Source: Porpolomopsis calyptriformis (taxonomy: Eukaryota; Basidiomycota; Agaricomycetes; Agaricales; Hygrophoraceae). From it: a stretch of DNA of 64,000 nt. The position numbers were made by a program, and so were the translations under genes. The stretch lies in the NCBI GenBank assembly GCA_951640195.1, contig OX621168.1, forward strand, positions 1,364,001-1,428,000, in the 5' to 3' direction. Positions 24,328-35,608 of the stretch are shown here, piece after piece; position 1 is the stretch's first letter, and each line of letters opens with the position of its first letter. The notes below the pieces were generated by a model, which saw only the letters and a program-made list of their open reading frames with translations, did no database searches and was not told where the DNA came from.

Positions 24328-25818
24328 ATGAGCAAGCTCCCAACACTTCCCAACGAGCTTGCCTTCCTTATATTCGATCACTTGGATAAAGCAACGCTCC
24401 TGGCTCTGGCTAAATGCTGCAGTCATCTGAACATCATTGTGATTTCATACTACCTTTCCTGCCATCATATACTCAACCCAAGCGTCCTCATAAATCTTGA
24501 CGAAAATACTTTTCACGCCCTCCCCTTTCTCCGGATCTCCACTTTGATCACTTCATCTCATCATCTCACCAGTCGTTTCACTGACCGCCATTATTTGCGC
24601 GAGATCCGTGGACTGGAGCGCTTAGTTGACAAGTTATCATACGTGAGGATCGCATCGCTTTCCCTTCCATCGATCAGCGCATTCGCCCACCAGGATGACG
24701 AACTTTATTTTGTCGAGACTCTTTATGGCCTTCTCACCAGCATCATTGCCAGATCCTGCGAATCGTTGTCCATTGGCGGCGGTCCCAACTTTAGATATTC
24801 ACCTTGTGGCATTGGACAGAAATTACAACCAATCCGCCCGTCGACACTCTACCGCGGGTTTACCGCACCATTACAGCGGATTTTGCGAAAATCCAGAGCG
24901 AGAAAAGATAGTCTCTCGCTAGACATCCCGGAGTCCAAATTGAGATGGCTTCAGATAGCTTCGGGTACCTTTTTCAAAGGCTCACTTGTCCACTGGATGG
25001 TCAATCTTATCAATGCCTCTCTTATCACCCATCTTACCCTCATAAACTTCCACCACTTGAGAACTTACGATTGGGACAACCTCCTTTCAGCTATCCAATG
25101 CGACACCCTCTCCGAATTTTGCATCCGAGACGAATCATGTCGGCTCGAATTCCCCTGTATTGCTGCATTTCTTGCCCGCCACAAAACTATCACTTCTTTC
25201 GAATGCGGAGGTTTCTCGCGAAAAGACCTTGAATACCCAACTTTTTCTCTTCCCCGGCTCACCAGGCTTGGTTCGAGCTACGAAACCATCGTATACCTTC
25301 TAGAAGACTTCACTGTATTCCCCTCTCTCCATAATATCACCCTCGATGCATCTCGAAGTAAACCCCCCTACCCATTCGACCCTTATATTATGAAGAATGC
25401 TCTGAAATGTGTCAAGCGCTGTCCAAAAGAGGTTCGACTGTCTCTCAGATTCGATCAAGAAAACGAATTTCTCATCGAGTGGCTTGACGTGGACGTCAAT
25501 GACAACAGCCGGGTTGAGCGGTTGTTACATCCCGTCACTAGCTTGGAGTTGCCCGTCGGCGAATTTAGCGCCAGGACATTTTTACTTCTCCCGAAATGGC
25601 TGGCATTGTTCCCCGCATTATCCCTCTTTAGATTTCAGTCTTATGCGTGTACCGAAATGGACCGACAGAATTTTGCTCGTTCGGTCATCCACGCTTGCTC
25701 GCGACTAAGGACGCTAACAATTAACGAGGAGACCCATGCGGTCGCCACTTGGCTTGCCATGAAGACGAGCTATAACATTCCACCACCCCCTGAATATGCT
25801 CAAGTCGAGTCGCCTTGA
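24328..25818 (+). CDS. F-box-like protein, subfamily A, member 1
   Basis: A single uninterrupted frame of 496 residues. The first 45 residues form an F-box-like motif (LPTLPNELAFLIFDHLDKAT then LLALAKCCSHLN), which in SCF ubiquitin ligases binds Skp1. The rest is a leucine-rich repetitive region with recurrent units such as DTLSEFCIRDES, KTITSFECGGFS and LLPKWLALFPALSLFRFQS, and ends LRTLTINEETHAVATWLAM, shared by all members. Such single-exon F-box families are heavily expanded in mushroom genomes. The target is unknown. It forms a pair with the B-type gene 254 bp downstream, and that pair is duplicated at 28.2-31.4 kb. Confidence 0.82.
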   Translation: MSKLPTLPNELAFLIFDHLDKATLLALAKCCSHLNIIVISYYLSCHHILNPSVLINLDENTFHALPFLRISTLITSSHHLTSRFTDRHYLREIRGLERLVDKLSYVRIASLSLPSISAFAHQDDELYFVETLYGLLTSIIARSCESLSIGGGPNFRYSPCGIGQKLQPIRPSTLYRGFTAPLQRILRKSRARKDSLSLDIPESKLRWLQIASGTFFKGSLVHWMVNLINASLITHLTLINFHHLRTYDWDNLLSAIQCDTLSEFCIRDESCRLEFPCIAAFLARHKTITSFECGGFSRKDLEYPTFSLPRLTRLGSSYETIVYLLEDFTVFPSLHNITLDASRSKPPYPFDPYIMKNALKCVKRCPKEVRLSLRFDQENEFLIEWLDVDVNDNSRVERLLHPVTSLELPVGEFSARTFLLLPKWLALFPALSLFRFQSYACTEMDRQNFARSVIHACSRLRTLTINEETHAVATWLAMKTSYNIPPPPEYAQVESP

Positions 25819-26071
25819 TAATCTCTTCAGTGCTCCGAATTTAGCTATGCTTAACGATTCACGCACACTGTCGGAGAAATCTACCTCCTCCATTAATAGC
25901 CTGTGTATGAATACAGTAGACGAGTTTGTGGTTGACTTTTGAGTGACTCAGCTGGACGACTTTTGATCGGTCTGTTACCTAACCCTCAACCATCAACACT
26001 TGAGTACTTATCGAGTGGTGAGTGATATGCCCGTAAGATCGCGATAAATAACTAATGTGCCAGAGCAGACG

Positions 26072-27529
26072 ATGGGCAGTCTCCTCAAGCTTCCCAATGA
26101 GCTGGCCTTCCAAATATTCGATGGCTTGGATAATGCAGCGCTCTTTGCTCTAGCTAAATCCTGCAGGCACCTGAACACCATTGCGACCTCACACTGTCTT
26201 TCCCGACATCATATACTCGACCCATCCCTCAAGATTGAGCTTCGCTCGGAAAAAGCTCTCGATGCCCTTCCCTTTCTCAGGATATCCACCTTGCTCACTT
26301 CATCTCAGTATATCTGCAGCCACTTCACTGCGAGAAATTATTTGGATGAAATTCGTGGACTGGAAGGCTTAATTGCCAAGTTATCATCCGTGAGGACCGT
26401 AGAGCTTTCCCTTTTATTCCTCCGAGATTTCGATAACCAAGAGGATGAAGCTTGTTTCGTCAAGGCTATCCATGGCCTTCTCACCACCATCATTTCCAAA
26501 TCCTGCGAAACATTGTTTATTGACAATGGTCCCTCCTTGATGTATTCGCATTACACCCATAAACAGAAAAACCAACCTACCCGCCAATCGAAACTCTCCC
26601 ATAACTTCAGCTCACCCTTTCGACAGATCTTCCAAATTTCCTTAGCGACAGAAAATATCAGTCATATTTTCTCACCAGACACCCTTCCTGTCTCCAAGTT
26701 GACAAACCTGCAGATATGTTGGCGTACACTTTTCGATCCCTCGTTTCATCATTGGACTATCAAACTCATTAATACTTCTCCTATCACCAATCTTTCCATT
26801 GGAAACGCACCGCCGACACATTACTGCTGGGACACCGTCCTTTCAGCCATCCATTCCCCCACTCTGTCGGATATTTGCCTCGTGGACACTTTTCAGCACC
26901 TCTGCTGCTCTTCTCTCGCTGCATTTCTTGCTCGCCACCAGACTATCAGCTCTCTCACATGTGAGGGTATATCGCCACATGACCATGACCACCACATTAT
27001 TCCTCTTCCACGGCTTGCTAGCTTGGCTTCATCCTGCGAATCAGTTATGCACATTTTGGAAGATACCAATGCATTCCCCTCCCTTCGTGATATCTCCCTT
27101 GATGCACATGGATTTACAGGTATTCGCCCTAACCCATTCAACCCTTCTATTGTGAGCGGTGCACTCGAACGTGTCAGGCGCTGCCCCAACATATTCAAGC
27201 TGTCCCTCAGGTTTTCCCATGAGGACGAGGCTCTCATTACATGGCTTGACGTGGATGTCAATGACAACAATCGGGTTGAGCGCTTATTGCATCACGTTGA
27301 CTGTTTGGAGTTGCTCTTTGTCCACTTCAACACCAAGATGCTTTTGGTTCTCCCGAAATGGCTAGCACTGTTCCCTGCACTGCGCTTCTTAACGTTCCAA
27401 TCTGCTCAGCGTTTCCCCCGGAACGTTGCTCGTTCCGCCATCCACGCTTGCTCGCAATTAGAGACACTAACGATTAACGAGGAGAGCCATACTGTTTCCA
27501 CTTGGCTTGCAATGGAGGAGTCCTGTTGA
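26072..27529 (+). CDS. F-box-like protein, subfamily B, member 1
   Basis: An intact single exon of 485 residues from ATG 26072 (the upstream in-frame codon at 26057 is GTG). The F-box-like start is KLPNELAFQIFDGLDNAALF followed by ALAKSCRHLN. The body shares LIAKLSSVRTVELSLLFLRD, then NQEDEACF, with the other B member. The C-terminal half carries WLDVDVNDNNRVERLLHHVD and LPKWLALFPALRFLTFQS. Compared with subfamily A it has a longer linker in the middle (residues about 165-210). A role as an SCF substrate adaptor is inferred from the F-box only. Confidence 0.82.
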   Translation: MGSLLKLPNELAFQIFDGLDNAALFALAKSCRHLNTIATSHCLSRHHILDPSLKIELRSEKALDALPFLRISTLLTSSQYICSHFTARNYLDEIRGLEGLIAKLSSVRTVELSLLFLRDFDNQEDEACFVKAIHGLLTTIISKSCETLFIDNGPSLMYSHYTHKQKNQPTRQSKLSHNFSSPFRQIFQISLATENISHIFSPDTLPVSKLTNLQICWRTLFDPSFHHWTIKLINTSPITNLSIGNAPPTHYCWDTVLSAIHSPTLSDICLVDTFQHLCCSSLAAFLARHQTISSLTCEGISPHDHDHHIIPLPRLASLASSCESVMHILEDTNAFPSLRDISLDAHGFTGIRPNPFNPSIVSGALERVRRCPNIFKLSLRFSHEDEALITWLDVDVNDNNRVERLLHHVDCLELLFVHFNTKMLLVLPKWLALFPALRFLTFQSAQRFPRNVARSAIHACSQLETLTINEESHTVSTWLAMEESC

Positions 27530-28210
27530 TGATGCATTTTTGGACACAAAATAGATTGACCTTGTCGGCTGCCTCAAAGCAGGGTGAACGCTCTGCCCGC
27601 TGGCATGCAGGTACCATCGCCAGGAAGCTGACAGCAAAGAGTCATATACCTCTGTCCCCATTGTAAAATTCCCATTTGCATCTGCTGGACCCTCTGCCTT
27701 ATTCACATCTTGCAGTTTCTCCCACTCTGGGCGACTGTAGCCCTAGGGTATCATATTCTGCTGGGCACAATGTCAACAAAACCATTAATGTCCCGCCTCC
27801 TCGATGTCACCTCGTGTTTCTCGTAGCTCGTTGCAGGCTTGAAGTCTGCAACCTGCTTATTTAGCGTTCGGCTTGGGCACGGCCTCGGAAAGTGATTTGT
27901 TAGGTCCCGATTAATTATTTTTCCTCTTAAAAGACAGGTTGGCGATACAGGCGTGGGACGGAAAGGAAGCTCAATTGGTTGTAAACGGTTGTCTCAGAGA
28001 GATTTCTTTCGCTCTCTGAGTCATCACGCTGAACCTAATTGGTTGGAAATGGGCCCGATTTTTAGTGGACAATGACGGTTTGCTGTTTGCTTAACGCTTA
28101 CTTTATAAAACATCGACCACCCGCAAGGCTTGTGCAAGAGCGCTCAACCATTTGATCAAAAGGTTTAGGTTCCCAGAGCGCACAGCCTCGAACCGACTCC
28201 AAGGTAGACG
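27530..28210. other. Intergenic F-box unit spacer
   Basis: About 680 bp of promoter and 3' flank. The block around 27,740-27,860 is related to 23,930-24,035, including the exact 'caggcttgaagtctgcaacc', which marks the boundary of the duplicated A-B unit. No other gene is seen. Confidence 0.55.
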
Positions 28211-29654
28211 ATGAGCAAGCTCCTGGCACTTCCCATCGAGCTTGGCTTCCTTATATTCAATCACTCGGATAAACCAACGCTCCTGGCTCTGGCTAAATGC
28301 TGCAGCCATCTGAACATCGCTGTGATTTCGTACTACCTTTCCTGCCATCGTATACTCAACCCAAGCGTCCTCATAAATCTTGACGAAAATACTTTTCACG
28401 CCCTCCCCTTTCTTTGGACCTCCATGTTGATCACTTCATCTCAGAAACTCGCCAGTCGTTTCACTGACGGCCATTATTTGCGCGAGATCTGTGGACTGGA
28501 GTGCTTAGTTGATAAGTTATCGTATCGCTTTCCCTTCCATCGATCAGTGTATTCGACTGCCGAGATGATGAACTTCGCTTCGTCGAGGTTCTTTATGGCC
28601 TTCTCACTAGCATCATTGCCAGATCCTGCGAATCGTTGTCCATTGGTGGTGGTCCCAACTTTAGAAATTCGCCTTACGGCTATAGGCAGAGAATGCAACC
28701 AATCCGCTCGCACGGTTTTACCCCACCATTTCAGCGGATTATGCGAAGACCCTCAGCGAGAAAAGACATTTGGTTAAACACCTTTCCTGCGTCCAAGTTG
28801 AGATGGCTTCAGATAGATTCGGGTACCTTTTTCAATGGCTTACTTGTCCACTGGATGGCCAATCTCATCAATCTCTCTCCTATCATCCATCTTACCCTTA
28901 CGAATGACCACCACTGTATGACTTACGATTGGGACAACCTCCTTTCAGCTATCCAATGCGACACCCTCTCCGAATTTTGCATTCGAGACAAATCACGTCA
29001 GCTCGAATTCACCTGTATCGCTGCATTTCTTGATCGCCACCAAACTATCACTTCCCTCGAATGTGAAGGTTTCTCGCGAAAAGGCCCTGTATACTTGACC
29101 TTTTTTCTCCCCCGGCTTACGAGACTTGTTTCAAACTACAAATCCATCGCATACCTTCTAGAAGACTTCACTGCATTCCCCTCTCTCTACAATATCTCCC
29201 TCAATGCATCCCAAAGTTCATCCCTCTACCCATTCGACCCCAATATTATGAACAGTGCGCTGAAATGTGTCAAGCGCTGTCCCTCAGGTTCGACTGCGAA
29301 AAGCCGTTCCTCGTTGAATGGCCTGATGTGGACGTCCGTGACAACAGCCGGGTTGAGCGCTTGTTGTATCCCGTCATTGGCTTGGAGTTGGTCATGAGCA
29401 AACTCAGCGCGAGGACGCTTTTACTCCTCCCGACATGGCTGGCGCTGTTCCCTTCATTACGCCTCTTAACATTTCAATCTTATGCGTGTAACGAAATGGA
29501 CCCACGGAATTTTGCTCGTTCAGTCATCCAAGCGTGCCCGCAACTAGAGACGCTGACGATCAACGAAGAGACTCACATGGTTGCCGCTTGGCTTTCCACG
29601 GAAACGAACTACCAGCCCCTTGATATCCCAGATTGTATTCCGACTCAAGTCTGA
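28211..29654 (+). pseudogene. F-box-like gene, subfamily A, member 2, frameshifted
   Basis: Close relative of member A1 (same opening, SKLLALPIELGFLIFNHSDK). It is disabled twice. Near 28,520 about 13 bp are missing where A1 reads YVRIASLSL, shifting the frame and leading to a stop at 28,775. Near 29,280-29,290 a second small deletion removes the residues between KRCP and LSLRFD. Between the lesions the correct frame is well preserved (GGGPNFRNSPYGYRQRMQPI, LRWLQIDSGTFFNGLLVHW), so loss of function is recent. The final segment ends in the normal LETLTINEETH block. Confidence 0.85.
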
Positions 29655-29939
29655 CAATTTCTTCGATGTCGTCGGAGGGTTTCACCACCTATGCTAACTA
29701 TTCACCCACACTATCAGAAAACCCGCCTCCATCATGACCTGCGTATCAGTACAGTAAATAAGGGTGTACCAAGCAGAATTTGGATAAATATATAATGATG
29801 GCTTTGATTCATCTTTCCTCAATTGAACCGATCTGTCAACTTCTCCCTCACCCTCGACCATCAATACTGGTGTATTTCTTTACTGAGTGGTGAGTGATAT
29901 GCTTTAAGGTCACGATGAATAATTAATGTGCCAGGGCAG

Positions 29940-31409
29940 ATGATGGGCACGCTCTTCAAGCTTCCCAACGAGCTTCTTTTCCAGATATTTGATGACTCGG
30001 AGAACACAGCACTCCTCGTGTTAGCTAAATCCTGCAGGCACCTGAACGTCATTGCGACCTCACACTACCTCTCTCGTCATCATATGCGCGACCCATCCCA
30101 CGAGATTGGCCTTCACTTAGAAGAGGATTTTGACGTCCTTCCCTTTCTCAGGATATCCCCCCTGCTCACTTCATCTCAGTATATCCACAGCCGCTTCACT
30201 GCGGTCAATTATCTGGATGAAATTCGTGGACTGGAAGGCTTAATTGCCAAGTTATCATCTGTGAGGACCGTAGAGCTTTCCTTTTTATTCCTCCGAGATT
30301 TCGATAACCAGGAGGATGAAGCTTGTTTCATCAAGGCTATCCATGGCCTTCTCACCACCATCATTTCCAAATCCTGCGAAACATTGTCCATTGACGATGG
30401 TCCCTGCTTGAGGTATTCACATTACATCCACGAAGAGAAAGGTCAATCTACCCAAAGTCAACCTACGCGCCGATCGAAATTCTCTCATGACTTCATCTCA
30501 CCCCTTCGGCAGATTTTTCAAAATTCCTCAGTGACAAAACCCATTGGCGATGTTCCCTCACTGGACACTCTTCCTGTCTCCAAGTTGACAAAGCTCCAGA
30601 TATGGTCGCGTACACTTTTCGATCGCGCATTTCTCCATTGGACCATCAAACTCATCAACACTTCTCCTATCACTAGTCTTTCCATTAGAAACACATCGCC
30701 GACACTTTACTCTGGGGATATCCTTCTTTCAGGCATCCATTCCCCCACTCTATCAGAAATTTGCATCGTGGATCGTTTCCAGCAGCTTTGTTGCTCTTCT
30801 ATCACTGCATTTCTCACTCGCCACCAGACTCTCAGCTCTCTCACATACAAGGGTATATCGCAACACGACCATAACCACTCTATCATTTCTCTTCCGCGGC
30901 TTGCCAGCTTGGTTTCATCCTGCGAATCCGTTGTACACCTTTTGGAAGATACCAATGCATTCCCTTCTCTTCGTAATATCTCCCTCGATGCATATGAATT
31001 CATAGGTACCCATCCCCACCCATTCGACCCTTCTATTGTGAGCCATGCACTAGAATGTCTCCGGTTCTATCCCAACATAGTTGGTCTATTCCTCAGGTTC
31101 TTCCATGACGATGAGGCCCTCATTGGATGGCTTGATGTGGACGCCAATGACAACAGTCGGGTCGAGCGCTTATTACATCACATCAATTGCTTGAAGTTGC
31201 TCTTTATCCGATTCAACACCAAGATACTTTCAGTCCTCCCGAAATGGCTGGCACTGTTCCCTGCACTACGCTTCTTAACATTCCGATCTTTTCAGCGTTT
31301 CCCCCGGAACTTTGCTCGTTCCGTCATCCACACTTGCTCGCAACTAGAGACACTAACGATTAACAAGGAGACTCACCCGGTTTCCACTTGGCTTGCGATG
31401 GGAGACTGA
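29940..31409 (+). CDS. F-box-like protein, subfamily B, member 2
   Basis: An intact single exon of 489 residues from ATG 29940 (ATG 29943 aligns equally well with B1; upstream 29928 is GTG). The F-box-like start is KLPNELLFQIFDDSENTALL then VLAKSCRHLN. It is very similar to B1 across LIAKLSSVRTVELSFLFLRD and the region after it, with a small insertion in the linker (GQSTQSQPTRRSK). The end is LETLTINKETHPVSTWLAM. It lies about 3.87 kb downstream of B1, the same spacing as between the two A genes. Confidence 0.82.
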   Translation: MMGTLFKLPNELLFQIFDDSENTALLVLAKSCRHLNVIATSHYLSRHHMRDPSHEIGLHLEEDFDVLPFLRISPLLTSSQYIHSRFTAVNYLDEIRGLEGLIAKLSSVRTVELSFLFLRDFDNQEDEACFIKAIHGLLTTIISKSCETLSIDDGPCLRYSHYIHEEKGQSTQSQPTRRSKFSHDFISPLRQIFQNSSVTKPIGDVPSLDTLPVSKLTKLQIWSRTLFDRAFLHWTIKLINTSPITSLSIRNTSPTLYSGDILLSGIHSPTLSEICIVDRFQQLCCSSITAFLTRHQTLSSLTYKGISQHDHNHSIISLPRLASLVSSCESVVHLLEDTNAFPSLRNISLDAYEFIGTHPHPFDPSIVSHALECLRFYPNIVGLFLRFFHDDEALIGWLDVDANDNSRVERLLHHINCLKLLFIRFNTKILSVLPKWLALFPALRFLTFRSFQRFPRNFARSVIHTCSQLETLTINKETHPVSTWLAMGD

Positions 31410-31798
31410 TTCTGGCCTACCGGAGGTGCTACGCCTTCATCATACGACTCTATCACGCGGAGAGGTATGAGTGGAGCCTTAGAGCACGGTCTTTGCGCAA
31501 GTGATGGAGTACTCCATCCCTCGATCGATTCTCACTCACTCTTCCCACCCACCACTCCCTAAGTCCTCGCGAACAAGGATCACACCTCAGAAGACCGGCT
31601 GGCGATGAAATGGATAGATGTTGAAGGAGAGTGGGTCTAACCTCATTGGTTGCAAGCGGTCGTCCCGGAGAGATTTCCATTTGCTCTCCGAGTCATTGGG
31701 CTGAACTTGGTTGGCATTAATTTTTGGAGGATGATTACAGTTTTTTGGCGAACGTGTTTACTATCTCAGCCTCCAGCGGAATCGAACCAAAGTAGACG
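31410..31798. other. Intergenic before F-box member C1
   Basis: About 390 bp. It should hold the promoter of the C1 gene: 'ggtctaacctcattggttgc..' and 'cgaaccaaagtagacgatga' resemble the lead-in of the other members. No coding evidence. Confidence 0.45.
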
Positions 31799-33270
31799 AT
31801 GAATACCTCCTAAAGCTGCCCAACGAGCTTGCTTTCCAAGTGTTCAATGAGTTGGATACAGCAGATCTCTTCACTTTGGCCAAATCTTGCATGCACCTGA
31901 ACATCATCGCGATCTCGTACCACCTCTCCCACCATGGCATATCCAACCCACGTCTAAGCATAGATCTTAATGGCAGTAATTTTCACGTTCTCCCCTTTCT
32001 CAGGATCTCAGTCCAGCTCACTTCAGCTGACAGCATTCATGGCATCTTCTCTCCTTGCCGTTATTTGGATGAAATCCGTGGACTGGATCGTTTGGTTGTC
32101 AAATTGTCGTCTGTGAGAACCATACGACTTTCTCTGTACTGGCTTGGAAGATTTAAAAGCCAAGAAGCTGGAGAGGACTTTGTCCAAGCCATTCACGGTC
32201 TCCTCGCCAGCATTGCTGAATCCTGTGTATCACTTGCCATTCGCGGTCCTGACTCGATGTGTTTACATTATGTTCCTCGCGAGGAACCGAAAGTGCCAAA
32301 TAGCCGCTCATCAAAGCTTTCCTCCAGTTTCATCGCGCCATTGGTTCGGATATTGCGGAGGTCCTCAAAACAAAATGTTCATGAAAGCCCCTTGTTGGAC
32401 ACCTTCCATATCCATGCGTCTAAATTGGCTAAATTTCAAATAGATTCATCGATGCCTTTCCATCCCTCATTTCTTCAGTTGACCACCAAACTCATCGACA
32501 CCCCTATCATCAGTCTTTTCCTCATAAACTCATCACGGAGACCTCCCCTCTGGAATGACTTTCTTTCTGCTATCTATTGCCCCACTCTCTCAGAATTTTG
32601 CATCACCGATGGTTTTCAGCACATCTCCTTTCCCTCTGTCAACGCTTTTCTTGCCCGCCATCAAACTATCACGTCGCTGGAGTGCAAAGTTTTATTTCAA
32701 CATGACCATGGACACCCTAGGATCTCTCTTCCGCGACTTACAAAGCTGGTTTCAACCTACGAGTTCTTTGTACACCTTTTGAAACATGCTACTGCATTCC
32801 CCCCTCTTCGTGACATCACCCTCAAGTCATTTCCACGAGAACCCTCCAATCCATTCAGCCCGTCCGTTGTCGTCAATGCACTGGAATGTGTCAGGCACTG
32901 CACCAACGAGCTCGAGCTATCCCTTATGTTTGAGCGGGAGAAGGAGGATCTGACTTCATGGCTTGACGTAGACCCCGATGATGATAGCAGGGTTGAGCGC
33001 TCATTGCATAATGTCATTTCCCTGACGTTGCTTATTGGGGCTCTGGGTGGCCGATTCAGCAACAAGATACTCTTAGTCTTTCCGAAATGGCTAGCACTGT
33101 TCCCCGCATTGCGCATTGTCACCTTTCAATCCCGTCTACCCGATGAAAGGGCCTCCCGGCTGAATTTTGTCTATTCAGTCATCCAAGCTTGTTCGCAGCT
33201 AGAGATGCTGACGCTTAACCTGGAGAGTCATACGGTTGCCGCTTGGCTTGCGATGGAGAATCTCCAATGA
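31799..33270 (+). pseudogene. F-box-like gene, subfamily C, member 1, start codon out of frame
   Basis: The body is open to 33270 and matches subfamily C (FQHDHGHPRISLPRLTKLVS, LELSLMFEREKEDLTSWLDV). The ATG at the family position (31799) reads only MNTS before a stop, because one base is missing compared with ATGAGC-starting relatives. The F-box start LLKLPNELAFQVFNELDTAD lies in the frame without an ATG, and going upstream that frame meets a stop at 31732 before any Met. The gene is therefore a very young pseudogene, or it uses an internal Met and lacks the first part of the F-box. Confidence 0.65.
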
Positions 33271-33750
33271 AGGTACGATGTTGCCCGTTTTTGGACACAT
33301 AAATAGATTAACTTGTCGGCTAGCTAAGAGGCAGAGTAGATTGGATGGGAATGCTCTGGCCATTGGCATGCAGGTGTCACTACCAGCAAGATTGCCGCAA
33401 ATGGTGACATGGTCCTGTCCAGGTTTTAAAATGTCTCGCGCTTTCCATCTTTTTCATTCGCATCTTGCAGTCCCGCCATAGCATTGTGTCCTGCAACACG
33501 ACATCAAACCAAACTATCATGTCGGTAGAACGTACACAACATTTGAGTAGGCTTTCCTCTCGGAAGACTGGCTGGCTGATGTTGCCTGTACGGATACATG
33601 TTAAAGGAGAGGGGATCTAACCTCATCAGTTGTAAGCGATGGAGAGCTTTCCGTTTACGTTCACACCCGGCTGGTGGGAAATTATAGATACAGCGCATTC
33701 AGTGACCCTTAGGTAAGTTGAACCCGAGTCATAGCCCACAGCCAACCAAT
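33271..33750 (+). promoter_or_regulatory. Spacer and displaced promoter of F-box member C2
   Basis: About 480 bp. The right end (33,690-33,750) contains gaccctta, then gtaagttgaaccc, then cacagccaacca. This matches the region just before the C3 start codon (56,328-56,370: gaccttaagttgatccgg, then cagcctcgcaaccaaagg). It therefore appears to be the original promoter of member C2, now separated from its ATG at 54,351 by the inserted 20.6 kb segment. Confidence 0.6.
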
Positions 33751-33756
33751 GTCGAC
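33751..33756 (+). repeat. Target-site duplication, left copy (GTCGAC)
   Basis: A six-base palindrome that also follows the right terminus at 54,344-54,349. Because it is palindromic, the duplicated length could be read as 6, 4 (TCGA) or 2 bp. Six is preferred because F-box relatives have similar sequence (gtagac, gtcaac) at this place before the ATG. Confidence 0.65.
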
Positions 33757-33782
33757 TACGGTCGGCGGGGGGGGTCAGGATT
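33757..33782 (+). repeat. Left terminal inverted repeat
   Basis: 26 bp beginning TACGGTCGGC, followed by eight G and TCAGGATT. It is the exact reverse complement of 54,318-54,343. The run of eight G is conserved in length at both ends. Confidence 0.85.
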
Positions 33783-35160
33783 GGGTTTGTCAGCCACTTG
33801 CCCCAAACGATACTTGCTCGTGGGGTCCTGGAACTCCGTGACGAGTGATATCCTTCTAGAGGTTAACATAGGCAAGCCAATTTGGGACTTATCAGATGCC
33901 CCTCAACGAACAAGTTGTTCATGAGTTACCAAGAGCTACCAAAAGTTACTCATGCTTTGACCAGAAAAGATGAAGCAACAAGAAACACCACCCAGCAACT
34001 TGCGGCTTATGGGAGACATCATGAATCACCTCAATGACAAAAGGTGTGGGCATATCGTGAATTGATTTATTAGATTTATAGTAAGAGTCCCAACAGGACT
34101 ATGTTGTGTCATACATACCAACAAACCCAGAATCCATGTTTGTTGGGCATGACTATTCTGCGCGGTATGTCGATGGCCATCTTTTGAAATTGGCTGAATG
34201 AGAATGGAATCTGCGAACAGGGGTAGCCCCAAAACCGTCCGTCATTTCCTCTAAGTGATTCAGCAAGCGCGAACAAACTCACAACTAGAGACGTAGCGGG
34301 TGGGAAATGGAACCCTTGACTACCTTGCGAACATGTACAACAATGTCAATTGACACATGTGTCACATTTGCGAGGTAATGGGGGTTTCTACCACCCTTAC
34401 ACAAATTACCAGCTATCTGGAATAGTGGATGAGTGTGATGTCCTATGCTTGAGACGAAGAGCTTGGGCGGAGGTGTAAACCTGGTCTTCTGTGAAACGGA
34501 AGCAATACGACTGGGACCCGCTCCCATGTCAAGTCACCTGGTTCTGATTGATTTGATAACGATAACACCTTGCGTGAAGGACAACTTTCTTCCCAATAAC
34601 TCATACTGTGAGTACATATCCCCTCAATCTGAATAAGATTTCAACACTAACCTTTCTCGCAAGTACTACCTGTCTCCTTTGGCCGCTAAACAGTTCTGGG
34701 GCACACCTACAATTCCATTTCAGCTATGGAAGTGTCCCTTCTTGGATCGGTCGGCACTGGCCAAGGCCTAAAGTGATTCAACAATCCTACATTTACATTG
34801 AGACAATCTTCAACATATGGTATAGCAGACACACCTTGGCATATGTACTATCATTGTTCTTCAAGGGCAAGCATGAGTGAGTACCCTCCAGAGTGCCTGA
34901 TTGTGGCGAAATGCCCACCAAGCATGTGTCTAAGGTAGGATGACTGCAAATTTTTTTCTTGAAGGCGTTGATTGGCATGCCAGGTTTGAATGTGGAGCCG
35001 TAGTTATCGAAGGACACTTGTGGGGAGGAAGCTGCGTGAAGATTTCCGGACTTATATTTTTCACCCCTCCAGGTTTGTGTTTGTGTTTGCACAGCACCCT
35101 AAGGCTTAGAACATACCACTTTTTCCAGAATTTTCGGTCCGACAATTTTTACCTGAACCC
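33783..35160. other. Left subterminal region of the DNA transposon
   Basis: About 1.4 kb with only short frames (up to 99 codons) and no recognised family. It presumably includes the promoter and 5' UTR of the alpha-kinase gene and the transposase binding sites. No claim beyond that. Confidence 0.4.
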
Positions 35161-35483
35161 ATGACTCAGTGCTCTGTCTGTCAATTTCACTTTTACTTAC
35201 TCCCGGCTGGCCAAGATGCCAAGTGTTCCAAATGCTTGGAAATTAGTCGGGTCTCTGAAGTTGAGGGTTTGGCCATCTTGGTTTGTGCGCGTCAGGTCTT
35301 ACTGAAAGGATCCACTAATTTCTTATCTTTTTCAGTGCAAGCCGCAATGCCTTATATGTGGAAACATGTCAGAACAACTAAAACAACCACTCTGTCCATC
35401 GTGCACTCACGCTCTCGGTAGGTTCCTCATTTTATCATATGGAAACAATACATTAGTAAATTGTTACCAGAATGTGGCGATTC

Positions 35484-35488
35484 GTTAA
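35484..35488 (+). repeat. TSD of the older chromovirus, left copy (GTTAA)
   Basis: GTTAA directly precedes the LTR start at 35489 and is repeated at 49445-49449 directly after the other LTR. Removing the element and one copy rejoins the alpha-kinase exon in frame. Confidence 0.9.
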
Positions 35489-35603
35489 TGTTATGTCGGC
35501 AGTCGAAACTCAGGTCGCTAGACGTGAAGCACGAAGAGCCCAGCGCATAAGCTGGGGGTGACAACGTTAAAGAACAAGTCTAAGGGAGATACAAGCGTTC
35601 TGT

Positions 35604-35608
35604 GCTCT
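35604..35608 (+). repeat. TSD of the younger chromovirus, left copy (GCTCT)
   Basis: GCTCT precedes the LTR at 35609 and is repeated at 42290-42294 after the second LTR. The intact right LTR of the older element has a single GCTCT at the same place, confirming the empty site. Confidence 0.93.
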
